Assembly (NCBI GenBank): GCA_937951875.1
Contig: CALGAN010000063.1
Coordinates: forward strand, 1 to 20,672
Source of the DNA: an uncultured Alkalilimnicola sp.
GTDB lineage: Bacteria; Pseudomonadota; Gammaproteobacteria; Nitrococcales; AK92
Direction: 5' to 3'
DNA length: 20,672 nt
Shown here: piece by piece, positions 13,826 to 20,672 of the stretch
How the letters are laid out: each line of letters begins with the position of its first letter
How positions within the stretch are numbered: the stretch's first letter is position 1
The notes under the pieces: generated by a model
Told to the model about the DNA's origin: nothing
The model's input: the letters and a program-made list of their open reading frames with translations, nothing else
Databases searched by the model: none
Translations under genes and position numbers: made by a program

Positions 13826-13843
13826 AGCGCTCAGAATAGCGCT
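13826..13843 (+). promoter_or_regulatory. Stem-loop abutting the ribosome binding site of the binding-protein gene
   Basis: AGCGCT (13826-13831) and AGCGCT (13838-13843) can pair around a CAGAAT loop. The Shine-Dalgarno GGGGGGA (13844-13850) follows at once. In RNA this hairpin would sit against the 30S landing site. As DNA it is also two copies of a 6-bp palindrome 12 bp apart, which could be a protein-binding site. Confidence 0.4.
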
Positions 13844-13858
13844 GGGGGGAACTCAGCC

Positions 13859-14686
13859 GTGTGGTTCGTCGCCTCGATTGCCTGGGCGCTGTTGCTGTGG
13901 GGGCTGCCAGCGCGAGCCAGCGCGGATGAGCAGCCCGTGAGCATAGGCGTGCTTCCTCTGCAGGAGCCACTGCGTTTGATCCGCCAGTTCGAGCCGATCG
14001 CCGCGCAATTGGCGGGTCAATTCGGAAAGCCGGTCCTGGTGCGCAGCCGGGAGACGCTGGCTGATTTCATCGAAGCCTTGGACCAGGGAGATTTCGAAGT
14101 GGTCGTAACCGTTCCGCATCTGGCGCCGAGAGCGCAGCTGCGCGGCGATTACCAGCCGATCGCGCAGTTCGTCGGGACGTTGCGGCTGGTCGCCGTGCTG
14201 CCGGCGGACAGCGATCTGGCGGGACTGGCGGCTCGGCCTTCCCTGGTGGTCGCCGTTCCCGATCCGCTGGCGATGTCGGCGACCGCCGGCGAGCGCTGGC
14301 TGACGGCATCCCTGCCCGGCACGGCGTACCGCCTCGAGGCGTTTCAGACTTACGGCAACGTCGCCCGTGCCGTCATGCGCGGGGAGGCGGACATCGGCTT
14401 CGTCTCCACGCTGATCGAGAACGGGCTCACTCCGGAGGCCCGCGCGGCATTGCAAATCGTCGATCTCGACGTACCCATTCCGCAACTCGTGCTGCTGTGC
14501 CGGCGGTCGGCCTCGACCGAGCTTTGTTCCCAGACCGCGCAGGTGCTGCAGACCTTCGCCTGCGGTCAGCAAGGGCTGGAGTTCTTCCGAAATGCGGGCT
14601 TGGGCGGGCTGCAACTCATTTCCGATCTTCCCGATCTCGGTCCGATACCGCGTCACTGGGAACGGCTGCGGGTGGAGGCACCGTGA
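13859..14686 (+). CDS. PhnD-like periplasmic substrate-binding protein, probable sensor partner of the next kinase
   Basis: The 275-residue product has a signal peptide (about residues 1-21, ending PARA-S). It then has the layout of PhnD-like (PF12974-type) binding proteins: ISIG-like strand VSIGVLPLQEP, FEPIAAQLAGQFGKPV (44-59), the DFEVVVTVPHLAP hinge region (78-90), YGNVARAVMRGEADIGFVST (165-184) and a C-terminal helix region. Cys214, Cys223 and Cys235 might form a disulfide. No ABC permease or ATPase adjoins it. Instead its TGA overlaps the GTG of a transmembrane histidine kinase by 4 nt, so it most likely presents a ligand to that kinase, as AioX does for AioS. The ligand is unknown; phosphonate, phosphite, phosphate and arsenite are known for relatives. 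GTG 13859 is chosen for its GGGGGGA ribosome binding site. Confidence 0.82.
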   Translation: MWFVASIAWALLLWGLPARASADEQPVSIGVLPLQEPLRLIRQFEPIAAQLAGQFGKPVLVRSRETLADFIEALDQGDFEVVVTVPHLAPRAQLRGDYQPIAQFVGTLRLVAVLPADSDLAGLAARPSLVVAVPDPLAMSATAGERWLTASLPGTAYRLEAFQTYGNVARAVMRGEADIGFVSTLIENGLTPEARAALQIVDLDVPIPQLVLLCRRSASTELCSQTAQVLQTFACGQQGLEFFRNAGLGGLQLISDLPDLGPIPRHWERLRVEAP

Positions 14687-17436
14687 CGCCGCGTCGTTCT
14701 TTCCGCCGCAAGCTGGTGCTGCTGGCGGTGCTGGTCGAAGCCTTCATGCTCACGCTGATCGTGTGGAACTGCGTGCGGCTGATGCGCGCCAACCTGCTGG
14801 AGCAGGCCGAACTGCGCATGCAGCAGCTGGGGGCGACGCTGCAGCCGTCGCTGGTAGCGGCGCTGGCGTTGGGCAAGCACGCGACGGTCGAGGAGCTGGT
14901 GGCGGAAAGCCGTGCTGCCGGCGGGTTGGCGCGGGTCGCGGTGTACGGCACGGACGGGCGCTTGCAGACCCAGAGCGTGGATCCGGGCCACGAGGGCGAC
15001 GACGGGCTGCTGGTGAAACGGTTCCAGCTCGAACATGCCGGTCTGCGCTACGGCAGCTTGGAGATCGCGGCATCCAATGAGTTCCTGCGCCGTGCGCAGA
15101 AGGCGTTGATCACCGAAAGCGTGCTGATCGCCTTGATCGAAGTGGCGGTGTCGGCGTTTCTGCTGATCGCCGCCGGCCGCTGGCTGACCCGCCAGCTCGA
15201 GGCCTTGCACGAGGCCACCTCGGCCTGGGCGCGGGGCCGTTTGGAGGTCGAGGCGCAGGTGGTGACCGACGACGAAATCGGCGTGCTGGCGGTCGAGTTC
15301 AACCGCATGGCCTGCGCCCTGCGGACCCGGGTGCAGGCGTTGCGGGACGCGCGCGAGCAGTTCCGGGCCCTCGCCGATTACACCTACAGCTGGGAGTCCT
15401 GGTTCGGTCCCAACGGCGAGTTGCGTTGGCTGAACCCCTCGGTCGAGCGCATCACCGGCTACACCGTCAGCGAATGCCTGGCGATGCCCGACTACCCCTT
15501 GCCGCTGTTCCATCCCGACGATCACGACCGCATTCGGTCGGTGCGGCAGCGCGCCGCCGCCGGCGAATGGGGCGAGGGCGAGGAGCTGCGGGTGATCGCC
15601 AAGAACGGGGATACCCGCTGGGTGCGGCTGGCCTGGCAGCCGATCTACGGCGAGGGCGGCCGCAATCTCGGCACCCGTACCTCGGTGGTCGATATCACCC
15701 GACTCAAGCTGACCGAGGCGGCGCTGCGGCTGAGCGAGGCGCGCTTCGCCGAGGCCGAGCGGGTAGCTCGCCTCGGGCACTGGGATTGGAACCTCGCCAC
15801 TGGGCGCATCCACTGGTCGGCGGAAGTCTCCCGCCTGCTGGGCGTGCCGCACGGTCAGATCTTCGCCACCTACGACGCGTTCCTGCAGCACGTGCCGGAC
15901 GAGGACCGGGCGGCGCTGCAGGAGGCGGTGCGGCGGGCGTTCAGCAGCCACGAGCCGGTCACCGTCGCGCACAAGCTGGTGCGCGCCAACGGCGAGGTTC
16001 TCTATGTGCTCGAGCAGGGACGAGTGGAGCGCGACGCCAACGGCGCGCCGACCCGCTTGTTCGGGACGATCCAGGACATTACCGAGCTGAAGGCGGCGCA
16101 ACTGGAGCTGGCGCGCCTGAACCGCCTGTACGCGGTGCTGAGCGAGGTCAACAAGGCGGTGGTGCGCGAGAGCAGCGCGCAGGCGCTGTTCGAGCGGGTA
16201 TGCGGTATCGCCGTGGAAGTCGGTGGCTTGCGTCTGGCCTGGATCGGCCGGGTCGACGGCGGCTCGGGCGCGGTGGTGCCGGTGGCGGTCAGCGGGCCGG
16301 CCGCCGGCTATATCGACGATCTGCGGTTGTCCCTGACCGCCAAGCCCTTCAGCCTGGGGCCGGTGGCGCAGTCGTTGCTCACCGGCCGGTCGCAGGTCTA
16401 CCAGGACATCGCCAGCGAGCCCCTGTTCCAGCATCTGCATGAGCGCTGCGAGACATGGGGGCTGCGCTCGGTCGCCGCCGTGCCTTTGGCGCAGGACGGT
16501 ACCGCCCGCTATACGCTCACGGTTTACGCCGGCGAGCCTCATTTCTTCAGCGCCGACGTGGTCGAGCTGCTGGAGACCTTGGCCGCCGACGTGTCGGTCG
16601 CCCTGCAGGTGTTCGCCGAGGCCGCGCGGCGCCGGGAGGCCGAGGCGCAGCTGATCAAGCTCAATGCCCAGCTCGAGGATTGGGTGGCGGAGCGCACCCG
16701 GGCGCTGGAGGCCGCCAACCGGGAGCTGGAGGCGTTCAGCTATTCGGTGTCGCACGACCTGCGCGCGCCGCTGCGCAGCATCATCGGCTTCAGCCGCCAT
16801 CTCAACGATCGTTACGCCGACCAGCTCGACGATATCGCCCGCGATTATTTCCGCCGCATTCTGCGCGCCAGTCAGCGCATGAGCGAGCTGATCGACGATC
16901 TGCTCAAGCTGTCGCGCATCGGCCGCCAGGGCGTGCGTCCGACCGAGGTGTCGCTCACCGACCTGGCCTGGGAAGTGATCGAAACCCTGCGGCAGAACGA
17001 TCCAGGACGGCAGGTGCAGGTCGAGATCGAAGGCGGCCTGGTCGCTTGGGCCGACCGGGCGCTGGTTCGGATCGTGCTGGAGAACCTGCTGGCCAATGCC
17101 TGGAAGTTTTCGGCGCGCAAGCCCGACGCCCGCATCCGCTTCGGCAGTGTCATGGTCGACGGCGAGCAGGCGCTGGTGGTACAGGACAACGGCGCCGGCT
17201 TCGACAGCCGCTACGTGCACAAACTGTTCACGCCGTTTCAGCGGCTGCACCGGGCCGACGAGTTCGAGGGGTCCGGCATCGGTCTCGCTACGGTGCAGCG
17301 TATCATCGCCAAGCACGGCGGCCGGGTTTGGGCCGAGGGCGAAGTCGGTGTCGGCGCGAGTTTCTATTTCACCCTCGGCGCGCCACTTCGCGGCGGCAGT
17401 GTCCAACAGCTGGCCGCCGCTTACGCGTCCAGCTGA
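14683..17436 (+). CDS. Transmembrane sensor histidine kinase (HAMP-PAS-PAS-GAF-HisKA-HATPase)
   Basis: The 917-residue product has TM1 (about 10-30), a periplasmic domain of some 110 residues (35-143), TM2 (about 145-165) and a HAMP region (165-220). Two PAS domains follow (about 225-345 and 350-470; WVRLAWQPIYGEGG and GHWDWNLATGRIHWS are typical), then a GAF domain (about 485-645) and the kinase core. That core has His691 in SYSVSHDLRAPLRS, an N-box (ENLLANAWKFS, 800-810), G1 (DNGAGF, 835-840), F-box (LFTPFQRLH, 848-856) and G2 (GSGIGLATV, 863-871). The H-box type resembles phytochrome-like kinases. The GTG at 14683 overlaps the stop of the binding-protein gene (GTGA). It has no receiver of its own; the REC-containing kinase 28 nt downstream is the obvious target. 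Confidence 0.93.
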   Translation: MTPRRSFRRKLVLLAVLVEAFMLTLIVWNCVRLMRANLLEQAELRMQQLGATLQPSLVAALALGKHATVEELVAESRAAGGLARVAVYGTDGRLQTQSVDPGHEGDDGLLVKRFQLEHAGLRYGSLEIAASNEFLRRAQKALITESVLIALIEVAVSAFLLIAAGRWLTRQLEALHEATSAWARGRLEVEAQVVTDDEIGVLAVEFNRMACALRTRVQALRDAREQFRALADYTYSWESWFGPNGELRWLNPSVERITGYTVSECLAMPDYPLPLFHPDDHDRIRSVRQRAAAGEWGEGEELRVIAKNGDTRWVRLAWQPIYGEGGRNLGTRTSVVDITRLKLTEAALRLSEARFAEAERVARLGHWDWNLATGRIHWSAEVSRLLGVPHGQIFATYDAFLQHVPDEDRAALQEAVRRAFSSHEPVTVAHKLVRANGEVLYVLEQGRVERDANGAPTRLFGTIQDITELKAAQLELARLNRLYAVLSEVNKAVVRESSAQALFERVCGIAVEVGGLRLAWIGRVDGGSGAVVPVAVSGPAAGYIDDLRLSLTAKPFSLGPVAQSLLTGRSQVYQDIASEPLFQHLHERCETWGLRSVAAVPLAQDGTARYTLTVYAGEPHFFSADVVELLETLAADVSVALQVFAEAARRREAEAQLIKLNAQLEDWVAERTRALEAANRELEAFSYSVSHDLRAPLRSIIGFSRHLNDRYADQLDDIARDYFRRILRASQRMSELIDDLLKLSRIGRQGVRPTEVSLTDLAWEVIETLRQNDPGRQVQVEIEGGLVAWADRALVRIVLENLLANAWKFSARKPDARIRFGSVMVDGEQALVVQDNGAGFDSRYVHKLFTPFQRLHRADEFEGSGIGLATVQRIIAKHGGRVWAEGEVGVGASFYFTLGAPLRGGSVQQLAAAYASS

Positions 17437-17464
17437 GGCGCTCCCATTCTAACGAGGCTTTGCC

Positions 17465-18955
17465 GTGCATCCCGTGTATTCAGACCGCGCCCCGATAGCC
17501 GTCCTGGTGGTGGAGGACTGCGACGACGACGCCGAGCTGTTGTTGTGCGCGCTGCGCGAGGGAGGGCTGCGCTTCGACCACCTCTGCGTCAGCAGCGAGC
17601 AAGAGCTGATCGACGCCTTGGCGGCGCGCCGCTGGGACATCGTGATCACCGACTACAACCTGCCGGCGCTGTCGGCGCTGGACGTGATCGCGCGCGCGCA
17701 CGCCGACGGAGACACGCCGGTCATCGTCGTCTCCGGACATATCGGGGAAGAGCAGGCGGTGGAACTGATGAAGGCCGGTGCCGGCGATTTCATCGCCAAG
17801 GCCAATCTCGCCCGCCTGGTGCCGGCGCTGGAGCGCGAGCTGCGGGACGCCGAGGTCCGACAGCGCGAGCGCGAGGCCGTGCAGGCCCTGCGCGAGCAGG
17901 AGCGGTTCCTGCGCGACATCACCTCCGCTTTGGGCGAGGGCATCCTGGTCATGGACAGCCAGTGGCGCCTGGTTTTCATGAACCCTGAGGCGGAGCGCCT
18001 GCTCGGCTGGAGCGAAGCCGAGCTGCACGGCCGGCTGATTTACCAAGTCCTGCAGCCGGGCGCTCCCGATCCGCGAAAGTGCCAGGCTAACGACAACTGC
18101 CTGTTCTCCGCCCTCGTATACGGCGGCGATCGCGTTCAGGCCGATCAGACCTATGCGCGCAAGGACGGCTCGCCTCTGCCGGTGTCGTTCGTCGCCACCC
18201 GCATCAGCGGGCGCGGCGGCGAGGTGTTCTACGTGGTCGCTTTCCAGGACCGGACCGCACGGCAGCGCGCCGAAGAGGAACTGCGGGCTTCGCGGCAGCA
18301 GCTGCAGGAGCTGTCGGTGTTCCTGCAGCGGGTCCGGGAAGAGGAGCGCACCCACTTGGCGCGCGAACTGCACGACGAGCTTGGCCAGGTCCTGTCCGGC
18401 CTGCGCATGGACGTCGAATGGCTGCAGCGGCGGATCAGCTGCCAAGACCCGGCGGTGGCCGCCAAGATCGACACCATGGCCGGCCTGATCGACAACACCC
18501 TGCGCACCGTGCGCCGCATCTCGGCCGACCTGCGCCCGGCGGTGCTCGACGATCTGGGGCTGGAAGCGGCGCTGGAGTGGCTGGTGCACGGATTCTGCGC
18601 GCGCACCGGACTGGAATGCGATCTGCGCGTCGACCTGGGCGGGCTGATTCCCGAAGAGCCGCTGGCTACCGCCGTGTTCCGTCTGGTGCAGGAAGCGCTT
18701 ACCAATGTCGGGCGGCACGCCAAGGCGCGCCATGTCGTCATCGATTTGGCGACGATCGATCGGCGGCTGGAGCTGTCGATCCGCGACGATGGCATCGGCT
18801 TCGAGGTGGAGCGGCACCGGCCGCAGTCGTTCGGCCTGCTGGGCATGCGCGAGCGGGTGCTGGCCCTGCGTGGCAGCTTCCAGGTGCTGAGCGCGCCGGG
18901 CCAAGGGACGGCCATCGTCGCCAGCATTCCGTTGACTTCAATCGCGGCCACGTAG
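17465..18955 (+). CDS. Soluble hybrid kinase: REC-PAS-HisKA_3-HATPase (NarX/UhpB class)
   Basis: The 496-residue product has no membrane segment. An N-terminal receiver (about 10-128; Asp18, Asp20-22, phospho-acceptor Asp63 in VITDYNLP) is followed by a PAS domain (about 145-265) and a HisKA_3 kinase core: His303 in EEERTHLARELHDELGQVLS, N-box QEALTNVGRHAKA (409-421, Asn414), G1 DDGIGF (441-446) and G2 FGLLGMRERV (456-465). Kinases of this core type phosphorylate NarL-type regulators, such as the one at 11152-11808. A receiver placed before a kinase suggests that phosphorylation by the upstream membrane kinase controls its activity. The GTG at 17465 is supported by GAGGC 7 nt upstream; a second in-frame GTG at 17474 is possible. 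It lies 28 nt after the membrane kinase in one operon. Confidence 0.92.
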   Translation: MHPVYSDRAPIAVLVVEDCDDDAELLLCALREGGLRFDHLCVSSEQELIDALAARRWDIVITDYNLPALSALDVIARAHADGDTPVIVVSGHIGEEQAVELMKAGAGDFIAKANLARLVPALERELRDAEVRQREREAVQALREQERFLRDITSALGEGILVMDSQWRLVFMNPEAERLLGWSEAELHGRLIYQVLQPGAPDPRKCQANDNCLFSALVYGGDRVQADQTYARKDGSPLPVSFVATRISGRGGEVFYVVAFQDRTARQRAEEELRASRQQLQELSVFLQRVREEERTHLARELHDELGQVLSGLRMDVEWLQRRISCQDPAVAAKIDTMAGLIDNTLRTVRRISADLRPAVLDDLGLEAALEWLVHGFCARTGLECDLRVDLGGLIPEEPLATAVFRLVQEALTNVGRHAKARHVVIDLATIDRRLELSIRDDGIGFEVERHRPQSFGLLGMRERVLALRGSFQVLSAPGQGTAIVASIPLTSIAAT

Positions 18956-18988
18956 CCGGCGCGCCGCGTTCCCTCCGGCCCGAGCGGT

Positions 18989-19008
18989 GACTCGGATTAT
19001 TCCGAGTC
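18989..19008 (+). terminator. Stem-loop after the REC-kinase gene, possible operon end
   Basis: GACTCGGA-TTAT-TCCGAGTC is a perfect 8-bp stem with a 4-nt loop, 33 nt after the stop codon at 18955. No T-run follows, so it is not a classic intrinsic terminator, but its place at the 3' end of a three-gene operon fits a transcript-end structure. The remainder of the 222-nt gap up to 19177 shows no gene or clear promoter. Confidence 0.4.
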
Positions 19009-19177
19009 GAGCTGGGAGCATTTCCGATCGTCAATTCAGCGCTTGCCGATGGTGGCGGCCGTCGGCCGTGCGCCAGTATTGCCGACTGTTTCACGATCGG
19101 GGGTGTGTCGCCGCGCCTGACGGCCTGTTGTCGGCCAGGCGTCGGTCTATCCAATCGATGCCGCAACATTTCGGGGG

Positions 19178-20672
19178 ATGCTGTCGGTGTTTCGCAATAT
19201 CCGCATTTCAAGGCTTTCGATAACGATCAAACTCTCCCTGGTGGCGTTCGCCGTCATCGCCCTCGCCATGACGGTGATGACCTGGTCGGTGACCACCACC
19301 GGCACCAAGATTCTCGACGAGAACGGCCTGGCCTCGATGCAGAACCAGGTCGATCTGGCCAAGGCCGTGTTCAGCGCGATCGACCGCCAGGGGCGGGCCC
19401 AGCTCGATGAGGTGTACGAGCGGATGAAGGGCTCCCTCGCCGGTATGGCCGAGATCGAGAATGATGTGCTCAATACCTTCGACGGCATGAACGGCGACGC
19501 GGTCGCCTCCCGGCTGGTGCTGGCGGCCCGATTCAGCGGCCTGCGCATGGCGCTGATCGTCTATCAGCGCGAGCAGGGCGGTTTCCAGACCCAGGGCGGC
19601 TGGCTGAGCGACGGCAAGGTGGCGTCGAAGCTGTCGCCGTTGCGCGAAAGCGAGCAGGCTGCCGTTCTCGCGAGGCAGTCGCTGGTGCGCCTGGCGGAGC
19701 TGGACGGACGGACCCACATGATGCGGGTGCTGCCGGTCAACCAGGAGGGGCAGATCACCGGCGCGTTGGCGTTCGGCGTTGATGTCCACGAGATGCTGCT
19801 CGGCGCCAAGCGTCAGATCCTCACCCAGAAGGTGGGTGAAACCGGCTATATCATCGGCATCGACGCCAGCCCGGGTTACAGCTACGGCACGGTGGTCATG
19901 CACCCGTCGCTCGACGGCACGCAGATGCTCGACTCCAAGGACGCGCACGGTGTGCCTTTCATCAAGCAGATGCTCGAGCAGCGCGAGGGCGTCATTCGTT
20001 ACCACTGGGCGGACGAGTCCAACAAAGGCGAGCTGCGCGAGAAGGTCGCGGTGTTCGGCGTGTTCGAGCCCTGGCAATGGTCGATCAGCGCCGGCAGCTA
20101 CGTCGACGAGTTCACCCACGACAGCGTCATCCTTCGTAACTACGTGATCGTCTTCTCGGTCGGCACCGCGGCCTTCATGGTGCTGGTGCTGGTGTTCATG
20201 ACCCGGCGGATGATCGGCGCGCCCCTGCGCCAGCTGGTGGCCGCGGCCGACGCGCTGGCCGAGGGCGATCTGAACGTGCGCATCGCCGAGCGTTCCGGCG
20301 ACGAGATCGGCGATCTGATCCAGGCCATGCGGCGCATGGTGGAGAAGCTGACTCGCGTCATCAGCGAGGTGCGCGCCGGCGCTGACAGCCTGGCGTCGGC
20401 CTCCGAACAGATCTCGGCGACCAGCCAGAACCTGAGCCAGGGCGCGTCGCAGCAGGCGGCGTCGGTGGAGGAGACCTCGGCCACGCTGGAGCAGGCGTCG
20501 GCGTCGGTCGCGCAGAACACCGAGAACGCCAAGATCACCGACGAGATCGCCACCAAGGCGGCCAAGGAGGCGGTCGAAGGCGGCGAGGCGGTGGCGCGCA
20601 CCGTCGAGGCGATGAAGTCCATCGCCGAGAAGATCGGCATCATCGACGACATCGCTTACCAGACCAACCTGC
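19178..20672 (+). CDS. Methyl-accepting chemotaxis protein with Cache sensor domain (truncated at window end)
   Basis: 498 codons are present and the frame runs off the right edge, inside the signalling domain. TM1 lies at about 18-40. A large periplasmic sensor domain of the Cache type (about 42-315) follows, with the typical membrane-proximal segments VGETGYIIGIDASPGYSYG (219-237), MHPSLDGTQM (241-250) and WQWSISAGSYVDEF (299-312). Then come TM2 (about 320-341), HAMP (about 343-395; GDEIGDLIQAMRRMVEKL) and the start of the MCP coiled coil (Q416-S419 onward), ending at IIDDIAYQTNL just as the conserved tip begins. Extracytoplasmic Cache MCPs sense small molecules such as organic or amino acids; the ligand here is unknown. 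The ATG at 19178 directly abuts GGGGG, so the in-frame GTG at 19187, 8 nt after GGGGGA, may be the true start. Confidence 0.92.
   Translation, partial: MLSVFRNIRISRLSITIKLSLVAFAVIALAMTVMTWSVTTTGTKILDENGLASMQNQVDLAKAVFSAIDRQGRAQLDEVYERMKGSLAGMAEIENDVLNTFDGMNGDAVASRLVLAARFSGLRMALIVYQREQGGFQTQGGWLSDGKVASKLSPLRESEQAAVLARQSLVRLAELDGRTHMMRVLPVNQEGQITGALAFGVDVHEMLLGAKRQILTQKVGETGYIIGIDASPGYSYGTVVMHPSLDGTQMLDSKDAHGVPFIKQMLEQREGVIRYHWADESNKGELREKVAVFGVFEPWQWSISAGSYVDEFTHDSVILRNYVIVFSVGTAAFMVLVLVFMTRRMIGAPLRQLVAAADALAEGDLNVRIAERSGDEIGDLIQAMRRMVEKLTRVISEVRAGADSLASASEQISATSQNLSQGASQQAASVEETSATLEQASASVAQNTENAKITDEIATKAAKEAVEGGEAVARTVEAMKSIAEKIGIIDDIAYQTNL

Noticed and set aside
14497..14682. Longer N-terminus of the membrane kinase
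   Set aside because: The extension overlaps the binding-protein gene out of frame; the GTGA overlap at 14683 and the TM segment right after it fit better.
14653..17406. 917-codon open frame on the minus strand opposite the membrane kinase
   Set aside because: The sense strand encodes a kinase with every expected motif. The antisense product has no recognisable domain and spans the whole opposite gene, a typical artefact of high GC at third positions.
17480..18904. 474-codon open frame on the minus strand opposite the REC-kinase
   Set aside because: Same artefact: no domain content, entirely within a confident gene.
1..20672. CRISPR arrays, insertion sequences, tRNA or rRNA genes, phage genes
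   Set aside because: No repeat-spacer pattern, transposase motif, terminal inverted repeats, tRNA-like cloverleaf or phage structural gene was seen by eye on either strand.

Overview
The window is high-GC DNA with dense, often overlapping genes. Protein types (Zur/Znu zinc uptake, a CheA-type chemotaxis set, GGDEF/EAL and NarL/UhpA-type signalling) suggest a motile Gram-negative proteobacterium, most likely a gammaproteobacterium. That placement is inferred from gene content only. No rRNA, tRNA, CRISPR array, insertion sequence or phage gene is visible.

Region 1 (1-6492) is a zinc-homeostasis island. After the last 19 codons of an AraC-like gene (1-62) comes a minus-strand operon, read from 3312 down to 72: a small exported protein with HExxH and CxxC motifs, a His-rich outer-membrane beta-barrel, a ZnuA-like binding protein and a ZnuB-like permease. 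It diverges from zur (3391-3912), whose promoter region carries a candidate Zur box. A second set follows: znuA (minus, 3872-4804), divergent from znuC-znuB (plus, 4934-6492) across an AT-rich 19-bp palindrome that looks like a Zur operator. There are two binding proteins and two permeases but only one ATPase, so either ZnuC serves both permeases or the first set works differently. Together the genes could carry zinc across the outer membrane, periplasm and inner membrane.

Region 2 (6672-10817) is a chemotaxis operon: a membrane-anchored MCP-like protein whose C-terminal part carries a CheZ-like FQDxTxQ motif, a CheY-type single-domain receiver, a STAS protein and a CheA with an unusual middle section. 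CheW, CheR and CheB are not in the window; they may lie beyond the right edge, where another MCP starts (19178 onward, truncated).

Region 3 (10818-18955) is a dense signalling block. A 334-nt gap full of stem-loops precedes a NarL/UhpA-type response regulator. A 238-nt gap with three CCTAAG repeats spaced two helical turns apart precedes a REC-(degenerate GGDEF)-EAL protein. Then come three tightly packed genes: a PhnD-like periplasmic binding protein, a transmembrane HAMP-PAS-PAS-GAF histidine kinase, and a soluble REC-PAS-HisKA_3 kinase. The simplest reading is a relay: the periplasmic sensor controls the membrane kinase, which phosphorylates the receivers of the REC-EAL protein and of the REC-kinase. 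The REC-kinase in turn phosphorylates the NarL-type regulator. This wiring is inference.
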